A stretch of DNA of 64,000 nt from CALKAL01 sp051846895. Lineage in GTDB: Bacteria; Bacillota; Bacilli; Bacillales; Alkalibacillaceae. Shown here piece after piece: positions 53,994-63,881 of the stretch; within the stretch, counting starts at the first letter, position 1; every line of letters begins with the position of its first letter. The notes beneath the pieces are model-generated. The model searched no databases, was not told the origin of the DNA, and saw only the letters and a list, made by a program, of their open reading frames with translations. Made by a program: the position numbers and the translations under genes. The stretch spans positions 124,001 to 188,000 of the forward strand of contig JBPYCQ010000001.1 of NCBI GenBank assembly GCA_051846895.1, given 5' to 3'.

Positions 53994-55319
53994 CTACCTT
54001 TTCCCTTTTCTAAATTGTTGCTTTTTTAATTGTCTTTTTATTTGGTCTTTTTCTTTTTTCATTTTCTTTTTATAACCAGGCTTAACAGTCTTTTGTTTTC
54101 GAACTTGTTTCCATGCCTCTTTTTCTAAATCAGACTCTTCTTTCTTTCTTTTCTGTCGCTCATTCCATTCCTTCACTTCTACCCATTCACCATTTTTAAT
54201 GTCGAAGCTTTCGAACTTGATGCCGTTTTGTTCGAGTTTTTCGATTAGCGGTATATCTTCCTCTGAATAAAAGCTTACTGCTGTTCCTTCTAATCCTGCT
54301 CGTGCCGTTCTACCAACCCTGTGAGTGTATGATTCAACATCTTTAGGTAATTCTGCGTTAAAGACATGACTAACCCCTGGTATGTCAATTCCTCTGGCAG
54401 CCAAATCCGTGGCAACAATGTATTGGTATTTAAGTGTTTTTAAATAATTTAAAACACGTTTCCTTTCACGCGGTTGTAAACCACCATGAATAACACCAAC
54501 TTCAAACCCTCGTTGCAGCAATTCTCCGCTTAATTTATCCGCATGTTCTTTTTTATTCACAAATATTAATGCGATATAAGGATTAATAAGCTTTGATGTT
54601 TCTATTATAAGATCCGCAACATTTCGATGTCTTAATGGAACGAGACGATGTTCAAGTAACTTAGGACTAATATGTTTTTCATCAATGACGATGTGTTCTG
54701 GGTTGTTTAAATATTTTTTTAGTAACGGCTGTAAGTTTTTCGGAATCGTTGCTGAAAAAACAAGCACCTGAACATTTTCATACATTCGATACAATATTTG
54801 ATCAACCTCATTAATTAATCCTAAATCAATTAACAAATCAGCTTCATCAATAACGACACTACTAACCGTTGAAGTTTGGATAGCATTTTGTTCGATAAAA
54901 TCTAAAATTCTCCCTGGAGTTCCAACCACGATATGAGGTTGATTTTTAAATTTATCAAGCATTCTCTTTTTATCAGTTCCACCTATGACTAGTCGCACTG
55001 TTAAATCATCATTAACCCCATATTCAATCATTTTCTGAACTTCTTCAAAAATTTGAATAGCTAATTCACGAGTTGGTGCGATAATCATCTTTTGTACAGC
55101 ATCATTTTTAGAATTAATTTGATCTATTAATGGAATAAGATATGCATGTGTTTTCCCAGAACCTGTCTGGGATTGTCCTATAATATTTTTCTTTTTTAAG
55201 GCTTTGGGTATCACTTGATGTTGAATATCTGTTGGTTGTTTGAACCCTAGTTTTTTCACAATATTAAGCATGTCCTCACTTAATTCATACGATTCAAATA
55301 ATTGTTTCACAGTCCTCAA
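53994..55319 (-). CDS. cshB: DEAD-box RNA helicase CshB
   Basis: 441 residues with all DEAD-box motifs: Q motif FKQPTDIQHQ, SQTGSGKT, VIDEADLL, SAT, HRVGRTARAG, and a basic C-terminal tail of about 60 residues that fits the cold-shock helicase CshB. It lies upstream of nfo with a 12-nt gap. Helps unwind RNA in the cold. Confidence 0.95.
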   Translation of the reverse strand: MRTVKQLFESYELSEDMLNIVKKLGFKQPTDIQHQVIPKALKKKNIIGQSQTGSGKTHAYLIPLIDQINSKNDAVQKMIIAPTRELAIQIFEEVQKMIEYGVNDDLTVRLVIGGTDKKRMLDKFKNQPHIVVGTPGRILDFIEQNAIQTSTVSSVVIDEADLLIDLGLINEVDQILYRMYENVQVLVFSATIPKNLQPLLKKYLNNPEHIVIDEKHISPKLLEHRLVPLRHRNVADLIIETSKLINPYIALIFVNKKEHADKLSGELLQRGFEVGVIHGGLQPRERKRVLNYLKTLKYQYIVATDLAARGIDIPGVSHVFNAELPKDVESYTHRVGRTARAGLEGTAVSFYSEEDIPLIEKLEQNGIKFESFDIKNGEWVEVKEWNERQKRKKEESDLEKEAWKQVRKQKTVKPGYKKKMKKEKDQIKRQLKKQQFRKGKR

Positions 55320-55459
55320 TCTCCTTTATATCTGACACCATTCATTATATAGGAGTCATTTTTTAATTTCCAATCGAATATACTTTGTAAATAATTCGTT
55401 TACCCTTTATAATGGCTAATAGAGAGAGAGATATTTCTTTTTTGGGGAGGATTGTTCTC

Positions 55460-56422
55460 ATGGAAGTAATCAAAATTGCACCAAGAGGATATTGTTATGG
55501 TGTTGTAGATGCAATGGTCATCGCCAGCAATGCAGCAAAAGACCCTAACCTACCTAGGCCAATCTATATTTTAGGGATGATTGTCCATAACAAGCACGTC
55601 ACAGATGCATTTGAAGATGAAGGCATTAGAACTCTTGATATGACTGGTAAGACTCGTTTAGAGTTACTTAAAGATATAAATGAGGGAACCGTTATTTTTA
55701 CTGCTCATGGTGTTTCACCTGAAGTGAAAAAAATAGCGGAAGATAAAGGTTTAACTGTACTTGATGCAACATGTCCAGATGTCACTCGGACTCACAATTT
55801 AATTAGAGAAAAGGTTTCTGAAGGATATGAAATTGTCTATATTGGTAAAAAAGGACACCCTGAACCTGAAGGAGCGGTTGGGGTTGCGCCGGATCATGTA
55901 CATTTAATCTCAAGTGAAGAAGAAGTTCTCGACTTAACAATTCCAGATGATGCGAAAATTACTGTTACTAATCAAACAACGATGAGTCAGTGGGACGTTT
56001 ATGATATTATGTTAAAAGTTCAGGAGCGTTACCCGCAAACAGAAATGATTCAAGAAATTTGTATGGCAACTCAAGTGAGACAAGAAGCCGTTGCAGAACA
56101 AGCAAAAGATGCTGATTTAACCTTGGTCGTTGGTGACCCTATGAGTAACAACTCTAACCGTTTGGCTCAAGTTTCAAAAGAGATCGCTGGTACTGAAGCG
56201 TATCGAATTGCAAATGTATCAGAGATCAACCTAGAGTGGTTAAAAGGAATTAAAAAGGTCGCCGTGACAGCTGGAGCTTCAACTCCAACTCCTATCACAA
56301 AAGAAGTCATAACATTTTTAGAAAACTTTGATCCGAATGACGAAACGACTTGGGACAAAGAATTCAAAGTTACGAATAAAAAGATTTTACCACGAGTCAA
56401 ACCTAAAAAAAAGGTTAATTAA
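55460..56422 (+). CDS. ispH: 4-hydroxy-3-methylbut-2-enyl diphosphate reductase IspH
   Basis: Last step of the MEP pathway, giving IPP and DMAPP. 320 residues with Fe-S cysteines in RGYCYGV, ATCPDVTRTHN and EICMATQVRQ. GGGGAGG lies upstream of the ATG at 55460; the longer frame is rejected. Confidence 0.96.
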   Translation: MEVIKIAPRGYCYGVVDAMVIASNAAKDPNLPRPIYILGMIVHNKHVTDAFEDEGIRTLDMTGKTRLELLKDINEGTVIFTAHGVSPEVKKIAEDKGLTVLDATCPDVTRTHNLIREKVSEGYEIVYIGKKGHPEPEGAVGVAPDHVHLISSEEEVLDLTIPDDAKITVTNQTTMSQWDVYDIMLKVQERYPQTEMIQEICMATQVRQEAVAEQAKDADLTLVVGDPMSNNSNRLAQVSKEIAGTEAYRIANVSEINLEWLKGIKKVAVTAGASTPTPITKEVITFLENFDPNDETTWDKEFKVTNKKILPRVKPKKKVN

Positions 56423-56458
56423 AATGAGGTATCGGCTAAAAAAGCCGATACCTCATTT
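56422..56458. terminator. terminator between ispH and guaA
   Basis: 16-bp perfect stem (56422-56437 with 56443-56458). A U-rich tail is present mainly on the minus strand, so it fits guaA best, and overlaps the ispH stop. Confidence 0.8.
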
Positions 56459-56470
56459 GTCATATGATTA

Positions 56471-58009
56471 CTATTCCCACTCAATCGTTGCTGGTGGTTT
56501 ACTCGTTATATCATAGACAACACGATTAACATGGTTAACTTCATTGACAATTCTTGTGGATACTTTCTCCAAAACTTCGTATGGAATACGTGCCCAATCT
56601 GATGTCATACCATCAATTGAAGTAACAGCGCGAATCGCTATCGTGTGATCATAAGTCCTCTGATCACCCATAACTCCTACGCTCTGAATACCAGGTAATA
56701 CTGTGAAGTACTGCCACACGTCTCGATCAAGATGGTTGTTTCTTATTTCTTCTCGTAAAATCGCATCTGACTCACGTACTATCTCTAATTTCTCTTCAGT
56801 CACTTCTCCTAATACCCTTATGGCAAGGCCTGGACCAGGAAAAGGTTGGCGCCAAACAATATGTTCAGGAATTCCTAGTTCTTCACCTAGTTTCCTTACT
56901 TCATCTTTAAATAAAGTTTTTAAGGGTTCAATTAGTTTAAAATTCATATTCTCAGGTAATCCACCAACATTATGATGTGATTTAATAGTTTGTGCTGTTT
57001 TAGTTCCACTTTCAATAATATCAGTATACAAAGTTCCTTGTGCTAAAAAGTCAATTTCTTCTAATTTTGAAGCCTCATCATCGAATACATAAATAAATTC
57101 ATTACCAATTATTTTTCTTTTCTGTTCTGGGTCACTAATTCCTTTTAGTTTATTTAAAAAACGTTCTTTTGCGTCTATTTTTATAACGTTCATATGGAAG
57201 CCTTCACTAAACATATTCATGACTTCTTCTGCTTCATTTTTACGTAAGAGGCCGTGATCCACAAAAATACACGTTAGTTGATCCCCAATTGCTTTATGAA
57301 GCAAAACAGCGACTACTGAAGAGTCAACCCCACCACTTAATGCACATAATACTTTTTTATTTTGTACTTCTTCTTTAATTTTTTCAATTTCTAATTCGAT
57401 AAAATTTTCCATTGACCATTCGCCTGAACATTTACAGACGTTGAAGACAAAATTCTTTAATAAATCATTACCGTAAATAGAATGTTTAACTTCTGGGTGA
57501 AATTGTACACCAAATAATTTTTTTCCTTCATGGCTAATAGATGCAATGGCACATGATGGACTAGTAGCTATAACTTCAAAGCCATCAGGCACAGATGTTA
57601 CATGATCACCGTGACTCATCCAGACGTCTTGTTCCTCTGGTAAAGCATTGAAAATAGTTGAACGATCTTTTACTTGAATAGTTGCTTTACCATATTCACG
57701 GCGACTTGCTTTCTCAACTTGTCCACCAAGTTTATAAGTCATAAGCTGCATACCATAACAAATTCCTAATATAGGAATATTTAAATTAAAAATACCCTCA
57801 TCAATCGAAAAAGAATCTTCGCTATACACACTGTTAGGTCCACCAGATAAAATAATACCTGAAGGATTCATAGCCTTTAATTCTTCGACCGTTATATCAT
57901 GTGGATGCAACTCACTGTATACTCCTAGTTCACGAATTCTGCGCGTGATTAACTGATTATATTGACTTCCGTAGTCAAGTACAATGATTTTTTCATCAAT
58001 TGGTTTCAT
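56471..58009 (-). CDS. guaA: GMP synthase (glutamine-hydrolysing)
   Basis: Makes GMP from XMP, ATP and glutamine. Class I glutamine amidotransferase domain with Cys84 in GICYGMQ and His in FHPEV, then the ATP pyrophosphatase domain with SGGVDSS and the dimerisation domain. 512 residues. GAGGTG lies 6 nt before the ATG at 58009. A guanine riboswitch precedes it. Confidence 0.97.
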   Translation of the reverse strand: MKPIDEKIIVLDYGSQYNQLITRRIRELGVYSELHPHDITVEELKAMNPSGIILSGGPNSVYSEDSFSIDEGIFNLNIPILGICYGMQLMTYKLGGQVEKASRREYGKATIQVKDRSTIFNALPEEQDVWMSHGDHVTSVPDGFEVIATSPSCAIASISHEGKKLFGVQFHPEVKHSIYGNDLLKNFVFNVCKCSGEWSMENFIELEIEKIKEEVQNKKVLCALSGGVDSSVVAVLLHKAIGDQLTCIFVDHGLLRKNEAEEVMNMFSEGFHMNVIKIDAKERFLNKLKGISDPEQKRKIIGNEFIYVFDDEASKLEEIDFLAQGTLYTDIIESGTKTAQTIKSHHNVGGLPENMNFKLIEPLKTLFKDEVRKLGEELGIPEHIVWRQPFPGPGLAIRVLGEVTEEKLEIVRESDAILREEIRNNHLDRDVWQYFTVLPGIQSVGVMGDQRTYDHTIAIRAVTSIDGMTSDWARIPYEVLEKVSTRIVNEVNHVNRVVYDITSKPPATIEWE

Positions 58010-58102
58010 CAATTTCACCTCATTTAATTATAAAGCTTTCTGTTAAAACTCTTTTTGTTGATCGATTCTATCTAAGTTTAAATCTTCATCTTATGTTTAT
58101 TA

Positions 58103-58138
58103 TAAAAAATATAATCTGCCCCACTATCAAGGCAGAAT
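58103..58138 (-). terminator. expression-platform terminator of the guanine riboswitch
   Basis: TCTGCC (58131-58136 on the transcript) pairs with GGCAGA (58115-58120), then a U-rich stretch. It follows the aptamer and would stop guaA transcription when guanine is bound. Confidence 0.7.
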
Positions 58139-58148
58139 AAATTCTAAC

Positions 58149-58217
58149 CTTCATAGTCGAGCCATTTACGGTGGCTCGGTAGAAACGCTCACACCTTATT
58201 AGTGATTATATATGAAG
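58149..58217 (-). promoter_or_regulatory. guanine-sensing purine riboswitch upstream of guaA
   Basis: Aptamer with P1 CTTCATA/TATGAAG, J1/2 TATAATC, J2/3 GTTTCTAC, P3 GAGCCA/TGGCTC and J3/1 GACTATG. The C in GACTATG marks guanine rather than adenine specificity. It lies between guaB and guaA, so it could control guaA separately from guaB. Confidence 0.93.
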
Positions 58218-58224
58218 TCATCGA

Positions 58225-59691
58225 TTATAAGGAATAATTAGGTGCTTCTTTAGTAATTTGGACATCGTGTGGGTGACTTTCTCTTAATCCTGCATTCGTT
58301 ATTTTAATAAAACGTGATTCTTCACGTAAAGCTTTTAAGTTTTTTGATCCACAATATCCCATGCCTGATTTTATTCCACCAACAAGCTGATAGAGTGAGT
58401 CAGCTACTTTGCCTTTGTATGGTACACGACCTTCTATACCTTCTGGAACAAATTTTTTATTTTCTTCCTGAAAATAACGATCTTTACTACCCTTTTTCAT
58501 TGACTCAACAGATCCCATTCCACGATAAACTTTATATTGTCTACCTTGGAAAATTTCTGTCTCGCCAGGGCTTTCTTTTGTACCTGCAAGTAAACTACCA
58601 ACCATGACAGCATGTCCACCTGCTGCTAAAGCTTTAACGATATCGCCAGAATATTTTATTCCACCATCTGCTATAATGCTTTTATCATGTTTTCTAGCTT
58701 CTGTAGCACAATCGTAAACTGCCGTAATTTGAGGAACCCCAACGCCTGCAACGACTCGTGTCGTACAAATCGATCCTGGTCCAATTCCTACTTTAACAAC
58801 ATCTGCTCCTGCTTCAATTAACGCCTTCGTGCCTTCAGCTGTAGCTACATTTCCAGCAATTATATTAAGGCTTGTATACTTCTGACGGATTTCTTTCACA
58901 GTGTTTAAGACACCTTGAGAATGTCCATGTGCGGTATCAACAACTATAGCATCAACACCAGCATTAACAAGCTTCTCAACTCTAACCATAAAGTCACCTG
59001 TTACACCAACAGCTGCTGCAACTAATAAACGTCCTTGTGAATCAACAGCTGAATGAGGGAACTCAATTACTTTTTCAATATCTTTAATCGTAATAAGTCC
59101 TTTTAAAATACCTTGTTCATCAACTAAAGGTAATTTTTCTATTTTATGCTGTTGTAATATTTTTTCCGCTTCTTCTAAAGACGTATTGACAGGGGCTGTG
59201 ATTAATTTTTCTTTTGTCATGACGTCATTAATTAATAAAGAATAGTCTTGAATAAAACGCAAATCACGATTAGTAATGATTCCAACAAGTTTTTGCTCAT
59301 CGTCATTGTTCACAATTGGAACACCTGAAATACGATATTTACCCATTAAATGTTCCGCATCAAAAACTTGATGTTCAGGAGTTAAATAGAACGGATTTGT
59401 AATAACACCGCGTTCTGAACGTTTTACTTTATCTACTTGTTCAGCTTGTTCTTCAATGGACATATTTTTATGTATTACACCAAGTCCACCTTGTCTAGCC
59501 ATCGCAATAGCCATTTCTGATTCAGTAACCGTATCCATTCCAGCACTAATAATGGGAATGTTTAAATTTAAAGTATTTGTTAAGGATACTTTCAAATCAA
59601 CATCTCGTGGCAGTACTTCTGATTTTGCTGGTATTAAAAGTACATCATCAAATGTTAAGCCTTCTTTTGCAAATTTTTGTTCCCACACCAT
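58225..59691 (-). CDS. guaB: inosine-5'-monophosphate dehydrogenase
   Basis: NAD-dependent oxidation of IMP to XMP. 488 residues; the barrel carries the catalytic loop GSICTTRVV and the nucleotide-binding GMGSVESM, with two CBS domains inserted (about 95-210). The longest frame starts at 59736, but the ATG at 59691 gives the family start WEQKFAKEGLTFDDV. In B. subtilis guaB is near the origin; here it lies next to guaA. Confidence 0.97.
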   Translation of the reverse strand: MVWEQKFAKEGLTFDDVLLIPAKSEVLPRDVDLKVSLTNTLNLNIPIISAGMDTVTESEMAIAMARQGGLGVIHKNMSIEEQAEQVDKVKRSERGVITNPFYLTPEHQVFDAEHLMGKYRISGVPIVNNDDEQKLVGIITNRDLRFIQDYSLLINDVMTKEKLITAPVNTSLEEAEKILQQHKIEKLPLVDEQGILKGLITIKDIEKVIEFPHSAVDSQGRLLVAAAVGVTGDFMVRVEKLVNAGVDAIVVDTAHGHSQGVLNTVKEIRQKYTSLNIIAGNVATAEGTKALIEAGADVVKVGIGPGSICTTRVVAGVGVPQITAVYDCATEARKHDKSIIADGGIKYSGDIVKALAAGGHAVMVGSLLAGTKESPGETEIFQGRQYKVYRGMGSVESMKKGSKDRYFQEENKKFVPEGIEGRVPYKGKVADSLYQLVGGIKSGMGYCGSKNLKALREESRFIKITNAGLRESHPHDVQITKEAPNYSL

Positions 59692-59726
59692 TGATCCTTG
59701 CCCCTTTCCTCGTATATTTAAAAGTA

Positions 59727-59755
59727 ACAATATCAACGAGAATTCATAATGTCAA
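59727..59755 (-). promoter_or_regulatory. guaB promoter
   Basis: TTGACA (59750-59755) and TATTGT (59727-59732) spaced by 17 nt, about 35 nt upstream of the guaB start. No riboswitch lies in this leader. Confidence 0.7.
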
Positions 59756-59796
59756 CTAGCTTTAAAAAAGTAAAAACATTCAAAATTAATGGATAA

Positions 59797-60909
59797 TTAA
59801 TAAATGATTTTAAAAGGTTCCGTTGATTTTTCAGAAGCTATTATTTCAACATCATTTTTTAACTCTTCTTTTAACAACACTGCTAGCTCTTTTTTCATAA
59901 TTTGTTCTATATGGTGACCTGGGTCAATCATTGATAATCCAATCCCCAAAGCATCTTGTGCCGTGTGGAAGTATACATCTCCAGTAATCAATACGTCTGC
60001 CCCTTTATTACGGGCATGGTGGATATATTTATTCCCGTCACCACCAATCACAGCAACTCGTTCAACTAGTGTATGCTCTTCACCAATCATTCTAACAAAT
60101 GGGACATCAAAGGATTGTTTGACATAATGAGCAAAGTCTTTTAAATTCATCGGTTTTTTTAATGAACCTATTCGCCCAAGTCCATAACTATCTCCATTAA
60201 GCTTTACTGGGTAAACATCGTAAGCCATTTCTTCATATGGATGAGCTTTTTTAGCCGCTTCAATCACTTCATGTAATAAGCGTTCGGGTACAATCGTTTC
60301 CATCCTCAATTCAGAGACCTTCTCTAATTCATTCAAACTCCCGATATAAGGGTTCGTTCCTTCACGGGGCATAAATGTACCTGTCCCTTTAGAATTAAAT
60401 GTACAATGACTGTATTCACCGATATGTCCCGCTCCTGCATCAGAAATGGCACCTCTTAAAATGTCCTCATGAGTTGTTGGTACAAATAGAACTAACTTAA
60501 ATAAAGGTTCATTATATGTTTCAATTAATACATCCGTTTCATTAATATTAAGCTGTTTCATCAACATATCGTTGACACCATTAACAGCAATATCTAAATT
60601 TGTATGAGCGACATATACACTTATATTATGTTCGATTAACTTTTTAATTATTTTCCCTTTTTCACTATTGAAATCTATACTTTTTAATGGATTGAAAATT
60701 AAAGGGTGATGAGCAACGATGAAATCAACATTTTTCTCAACAGCTTCATCAACAACGTTTTCTAAAACATCTAGTGTCACCATTACTTTATGGACATCGT
60801 TATTATAACTACCAATATGAAGGCCAATCCGATCACCTTCAAATGCTAAACTAGGTGGTGCAATTTTCTCTAATAAAGTCACAACATCTTTAACCTTCAA
60901 TGGTTTCAT
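59797..60909 (-). CDS. yqfO: Nif3-like dinuclear metal-centre protein YqfO
   Basis: 370 residues: a Nif3 fold with metal ligands in VDFIVAHHPLIFNPL, VAHTNLD and ITGDVYFHTA...GHHIEQ, interrupted by an inserted PII-like domain (about 130-230) containing TYNEPLFKLVLFVPTTH. Function of the family remains unclear. It overlaps trmK by 4 nt, the usual pair. Confidence 0.92.
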   Translation of the reverse strand: MKPLKVKDVVTLLEKIAPPSLAFEGDRIGLHIGSYNNDVHKVMVTLDVLENVVDEAVEKNVDFIVAHHPLIFNPLKSIDFNSEKGKIIKKLIEHNISVYVAHTNLDIAVNGVNDMLMKQLNINETDVLIETYNEPLFKLVLFVPTTHEDILRGAISDAGAGHIGEYSHCTFNSKGTGTFMPREGTNPYIGSLNELEKVSELRMETIVPERLLHEVIEAAKKAHPYEEMAYDVYPVKLNGDSYGLGRIGSLKKPMNLKDFAHYVKQSFDVPFVRMIGEEHTLVERVAVIGGDGNKYIHHARNKGADVLITGDVYFHTAQDALGIGLSMIDPGHHIEQIMKKELAVLLKEELKNDVEIIASEKSTEPFKIIY

Positions 60910-61607
60910 TTTTTTATCTCCTCCTCAATCCAACGCAATTCCTTAATAAACTGATTGATTTTCTCAAAGTCAGGATTTGTTGCGCCTTTCATTTGTTTAA
61001 TTATTTTTTTCTTTTTATCTAGTTCGTGCCGCCATTTTTCAATAAAATAATCATTTTTTCTTTGTAATAAAATGGGACCAAAAAATCGTTCTTTTTCAGA
61101 TAATAGATATGTCTCATCCTTTGCCGGTTCAAGAACGATGATTTCATAAACATATCCATCATCATTTATGATTTGTTCATCAATGATTTGATAACTATAC
61201 TTAACAGCAAATTCCCTAATTGATTGAGAATCTATATTTGGTTGTACGATCAAACGTTTTATATTATTTAATTTTTGAGAGCCATTCTCTAATATTGAAG
61301 CTATGAGTGAACCACCCATTCCCGCAATAGTAATACAATCCACTTCATCTTGTCGAAGAACTGATAAACCATCACCTAGTCTGACATCGATTCGATCCTG
61401 TAGTTGCATTTTTTCCACTTGCTTAACTGCTGCAGTATAAGGCCCTATTGACACTTCACCTGCAATCGCATTAATCGAAGGGTGATTCAAACAAATGAAA
61501 CATGGTAAATAAGCATGATCTGTCCCAATATCGGCAAAAAGGTTAATATTAGATGGAATATAATTTGCCACAGTTAATAATCGGTCTGATAGTTGTATGT
61601 CATTCAT
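60906..61607 (-). CDS. trmK: tRNA (adenine22-N1)-methyltransferase TrmK
   Basis: Methylates A22 of tRNAs. 233 residues; SAM-binding segments DIGTDHAYLPC and IAGMGGSLIASIL, and a C-terminal coiled coil. The start at 61607 has AAAGGA upstream; the frame from 61628 lacks one. Overlaps yqfO. Confidence 0.94.
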   Translation of the reverse strand: MNDIQLSDRLLTVANYIPSNINLFADIGTDHAYLPCFICLNHPSINAIAGEVSIGPYTAAVKQVEKMQLQDRIDVRLGDGLSVLRQDEVDCITIAGMGGSLIASILENGSQKLNNIKRLIVQPNIDSQSIREFAVKYSYQIIDEQIINDDGYVYEIIVLEPAKDETYLLSEKERFFGPILLQRKNDYFIEKWRHELDKKKKIIKQMKGATNPDFEKINQFIKELRWIEEEIKK

Positions 61608-61626
61608 AACTTGATTCCTTTCCTGC

Positions 61627-61677
61627 AAAAAAAACCAGAAACATCTCGTGCAAGTAAGAACTTACAACTGTTTCTGG
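61627..61677 (-). terminator. terminator of cccA
   Basis: CCAGAAACA-type 9-bp outer stem (61669-61677 with 61635-61643), an inner GTAAG/CTTAC hairpin and a run of eight U. Confidence 0.88.
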
Positions 61678-61702
61678 AATTTTTTATTTAATATAAAATA
61701 TA

Positions 61703-62059
61703 TTATTGCCCTTCTAACAACCATTCAGCAAGAACTTTTGCTTGTTCGTCTGTTGCATAATCACCTGTCATGACTGCACTGCCTTCAACACCATTAGCAA
61801 TTATTTCAACTAATTCTTCCATATTATGACGTTCACCAACATCATTCAAAGATGGGCCAAGTCCACCAGATAAATCGCCACCATGACATTGCATACAATT
61901 GTTTTGATAAATAGATTCTGGATCCATTTCAACTTCTTCTTCTTCTCCAGCACCCTCAGCATGGTCAGTTTGAGCAAGACCGACCCCACCTAAAACAATC
62001 ATCCCAAAAATTCCTAAAACTGCGATTAAAGCATATGGGAAAACCGCATTTCTTTTCAT
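61703..62059 (-). CDS. cccA: membrane-anchored cytochrome c-550
   Basis: 118 residues: an N-terminal transmembrane anchor (about 10-29), an acidic linker and one haem-c domain with CMQCH (Cys55, Cys58, His59) and Met97 as likely axial ligand. Transfers electrons on the outer face of the membrane. Follows the B. subtilis place near sigA. Confidence 0.95.
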   Translation of the reverse strand: MKRNAVFPYALIAVLGIFGMIVLGGVGLAQTDHAEGAGEEEEVEMDPESIYQNNCMQCHGGDLSGGLGPSLNDVGERHNMEELVEIIANGVEGSAVMTGDYATDEQAKVLAEWLLEGQ

Positions 62060-62164
62060 GTTATTGACCTCCTTGAGTAACTCTTATGTAATGTACGTTT
62101 TTAGAAACACTATTTTTATTTTACTTTAAAAATGTACTGACTGAAAGGGGCTAATTGTGAATAT

Positions 62165-62707
62165 TTATATAACAATTACTATTGCTAATATAACTATTCC
62201 AATAAAACCTGACAATGTCAAATATAAATACTTACCGTAAATACCTGTAATTACCCATATGATGCAATTAATTAAAATAATTCCATTCACCCAAAAGCTT
62301 TCACCTAAAATGGTATATGATACTGATATACTTCCCAGTAAGGTTATTAAAAATAATGTTATTAAAGGAAGATGAATATAAATCGATTTTTTTTTGTGAT
62401 AAAAATAAAGATGAATAGCTAAGATGGCTATAATCGCCAAAAAGATAAAAATTTTAATTAAAATGCCTACATCAAAAATATACGTTACATAAAAAGAAAA
62501 AGGGATTAGAAGCAACAGGAAGATGATATCTAAATATAATAACAAATTTCCACGTTGCTTATCCTTAAATGTAGACTTCTCCTCATCAAGACCCTCTCCC
62601 TCTGTGTACAAAGCGATTAAAAAATCGCAATATTGAGTTGGAAGGAGATTAGATTGTTTCCAATGCTTAATTTCATTTAAAATAATTTTTTTACGCTCAT
62701 TATCCAT
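62165..62707 (-). CDS. unassigned membrane protein upstream of cccA
   Basis: 180 residues: a cytoplasmic N-terminal part (about 1-52) with EIKHWKQSNLLPTQYCDFLI, then about six short transmembrane segments. The N-terminal motif recurs in several Bacillaceae membrane proteins, but I do not know its function. It lies 24 nt after sigA. Confidence 0.75.
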   Translation of the reverse strand: MDNERKKIILNEIKHWKQSNLLPTQYCDFLIALYTEGEGLDEEKSTFKDKQRGNLLLYLDIIFLLLLIPFSFYVTYIFDVGILIKIFIFLAIIAILAIHLYFYHKKKSIYIHLPLITLFLITLLGSISVSYTILGESFWVNGIILINCIIWVITGIYGKYLYLTLSGFIGIVILAIVIVI

Positions 62708-62731
62708 GATCTACTCCTTAAGAATAACGCA

Positions 62732-63856
62732 TTACTCTAAGAAGTCTTTTAAGCGTTTACTTCTGCTTGGGTGTCTTAATTTACGTAAAGCTTTTGCTTC
62801 TATTTGTCGGATACGCTCTCTAGTTACGCCAAAAACTTTACCAACTTCTTCAAGCGTTCGTGTTCTTCCATCGTCCAAACCGAATCTTAAACGTAACACA
62901 TTTTCTTCACGGTCTGTTAACGTATCTAACACATCTTCTAGCTGCTCTTTGAGTAATTCATAAGCAGCATGATCAGAAGGTGATGTTGCATCTTGGTCTT
63001 CAATAAAATCTCCTAGGTGGGAATCATCTTCTTCTCCAATTGGTGTTTCAAGCGATACAGGTTCTTGAGCAATTTTTAAAATTTCTCGAACCTTCTCTGG
63101 TGTTAAATCCATTTCTTCAGCAATTTCTTCTGGTGTGGGCTCACGACCAAGATCTTGTAATAATTGTCGTTGAACTCGAATTAATTTGTTGATTGTTTCA
63201 ACCATATGAACAGGTATACGGATAGTTCTTGCTTGGTCAGCAATTGCACGAGTAATAGCTTGGCGAATCCACCACGTTGCATAAGTACTAAATTTAAAGC
63301 CTTTTCGATAATCAAACTTTTCTACGGCTTTAATAAGTCCCATATTACCCTCTTGAATTAAATCTAAGAAAAGCATACCTCTTCCAACGTAACGTTTCGC
63401 AATACTAACGACTAAGCGTAAATTTGCTTCAGCCAGTTTCTGTTTCGCTTCCTCATCACCTTGTTCGATACGATGGGCCAAATCGATTTCATCTTCTGCA
63501 GTAAGTAGATCGACTCTTCCAATTTCTTTTAAATACATGCGTACAGGGTCATTAATTTTTACTCCCGGGGGTACGCTTAAATCATTGAGATCGAACTCTT
63601 CTTCTTTTTCAATTTTTTGCATATTAGGGTCTTCATCATTTTCTCCAATGACATCGATGCCCTCTTCTGCTAATGTTTCATAGAATTCATCCATTTGATC
63701 TGAATCAAGTTCAAAATGACCTAATTTATCAGCAATTTCTTCGTAGACAAGTATTCCCCTTTTTTTGCCGATTTCAACTAACTGTTCTTTGGATTGTTCT
63801 AATGTTAATTCTTGTTCTTCTATTTCTTCTTTAGAATCAACTGGTTTTTTTGCCAT
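62732..63856 (-). CDS. sigA: primary sigma factor SigA (RpoD)
   Basis: 374 residues: region 1.1, region 1.2 (DPVRMYLKEIGRVDLL), region 2 with YATWWIRQAITRAIADQART, region 3 and region 4.2 ERIRQIEAKALRKLRH. Directs housekeeping transcription. AGGAGGGG precedes the ATG at 63856. It follows dnaG closely, the macromolecular-synthesis operon order. Confidence 0.97.
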   Translation of the reverse strand: MAKKPVDSKEEIEEQELTLEQSKEQLVEIGKKRGILVYEEIADKLGHFELDSDQMDEFYETLAEEGIDVIGENDEDPNMQKIEKEEEFDLNDLSVPPGVKINDPVRMYLKEIGRVDLLTAEDEIDLAHRIEQGDEEAKQKLAEANLRLVVSIAKRYVGRGMLFLDLIQEGNMGLIKAVEKFDYRKGFKFSTYATWWIRQAITRAIADQARTIRIPVHMVETINKLIRVQRQLLQDLGREPTPEEIAEEMDLTPEKVREILKIAQEPVSLETPIGEEDDSHLGDFIEDQDATSPSDHAAYELLKEQLEDVLDTLTDREENVLRLRFGLDDGRTRTLEEVGKVFGVTRERIRQIEAKALRKLRHPSRSKRLKDFLE

Positions 63857-63881
63857 CGATACCCCTCCTTCCAAAAACTAA

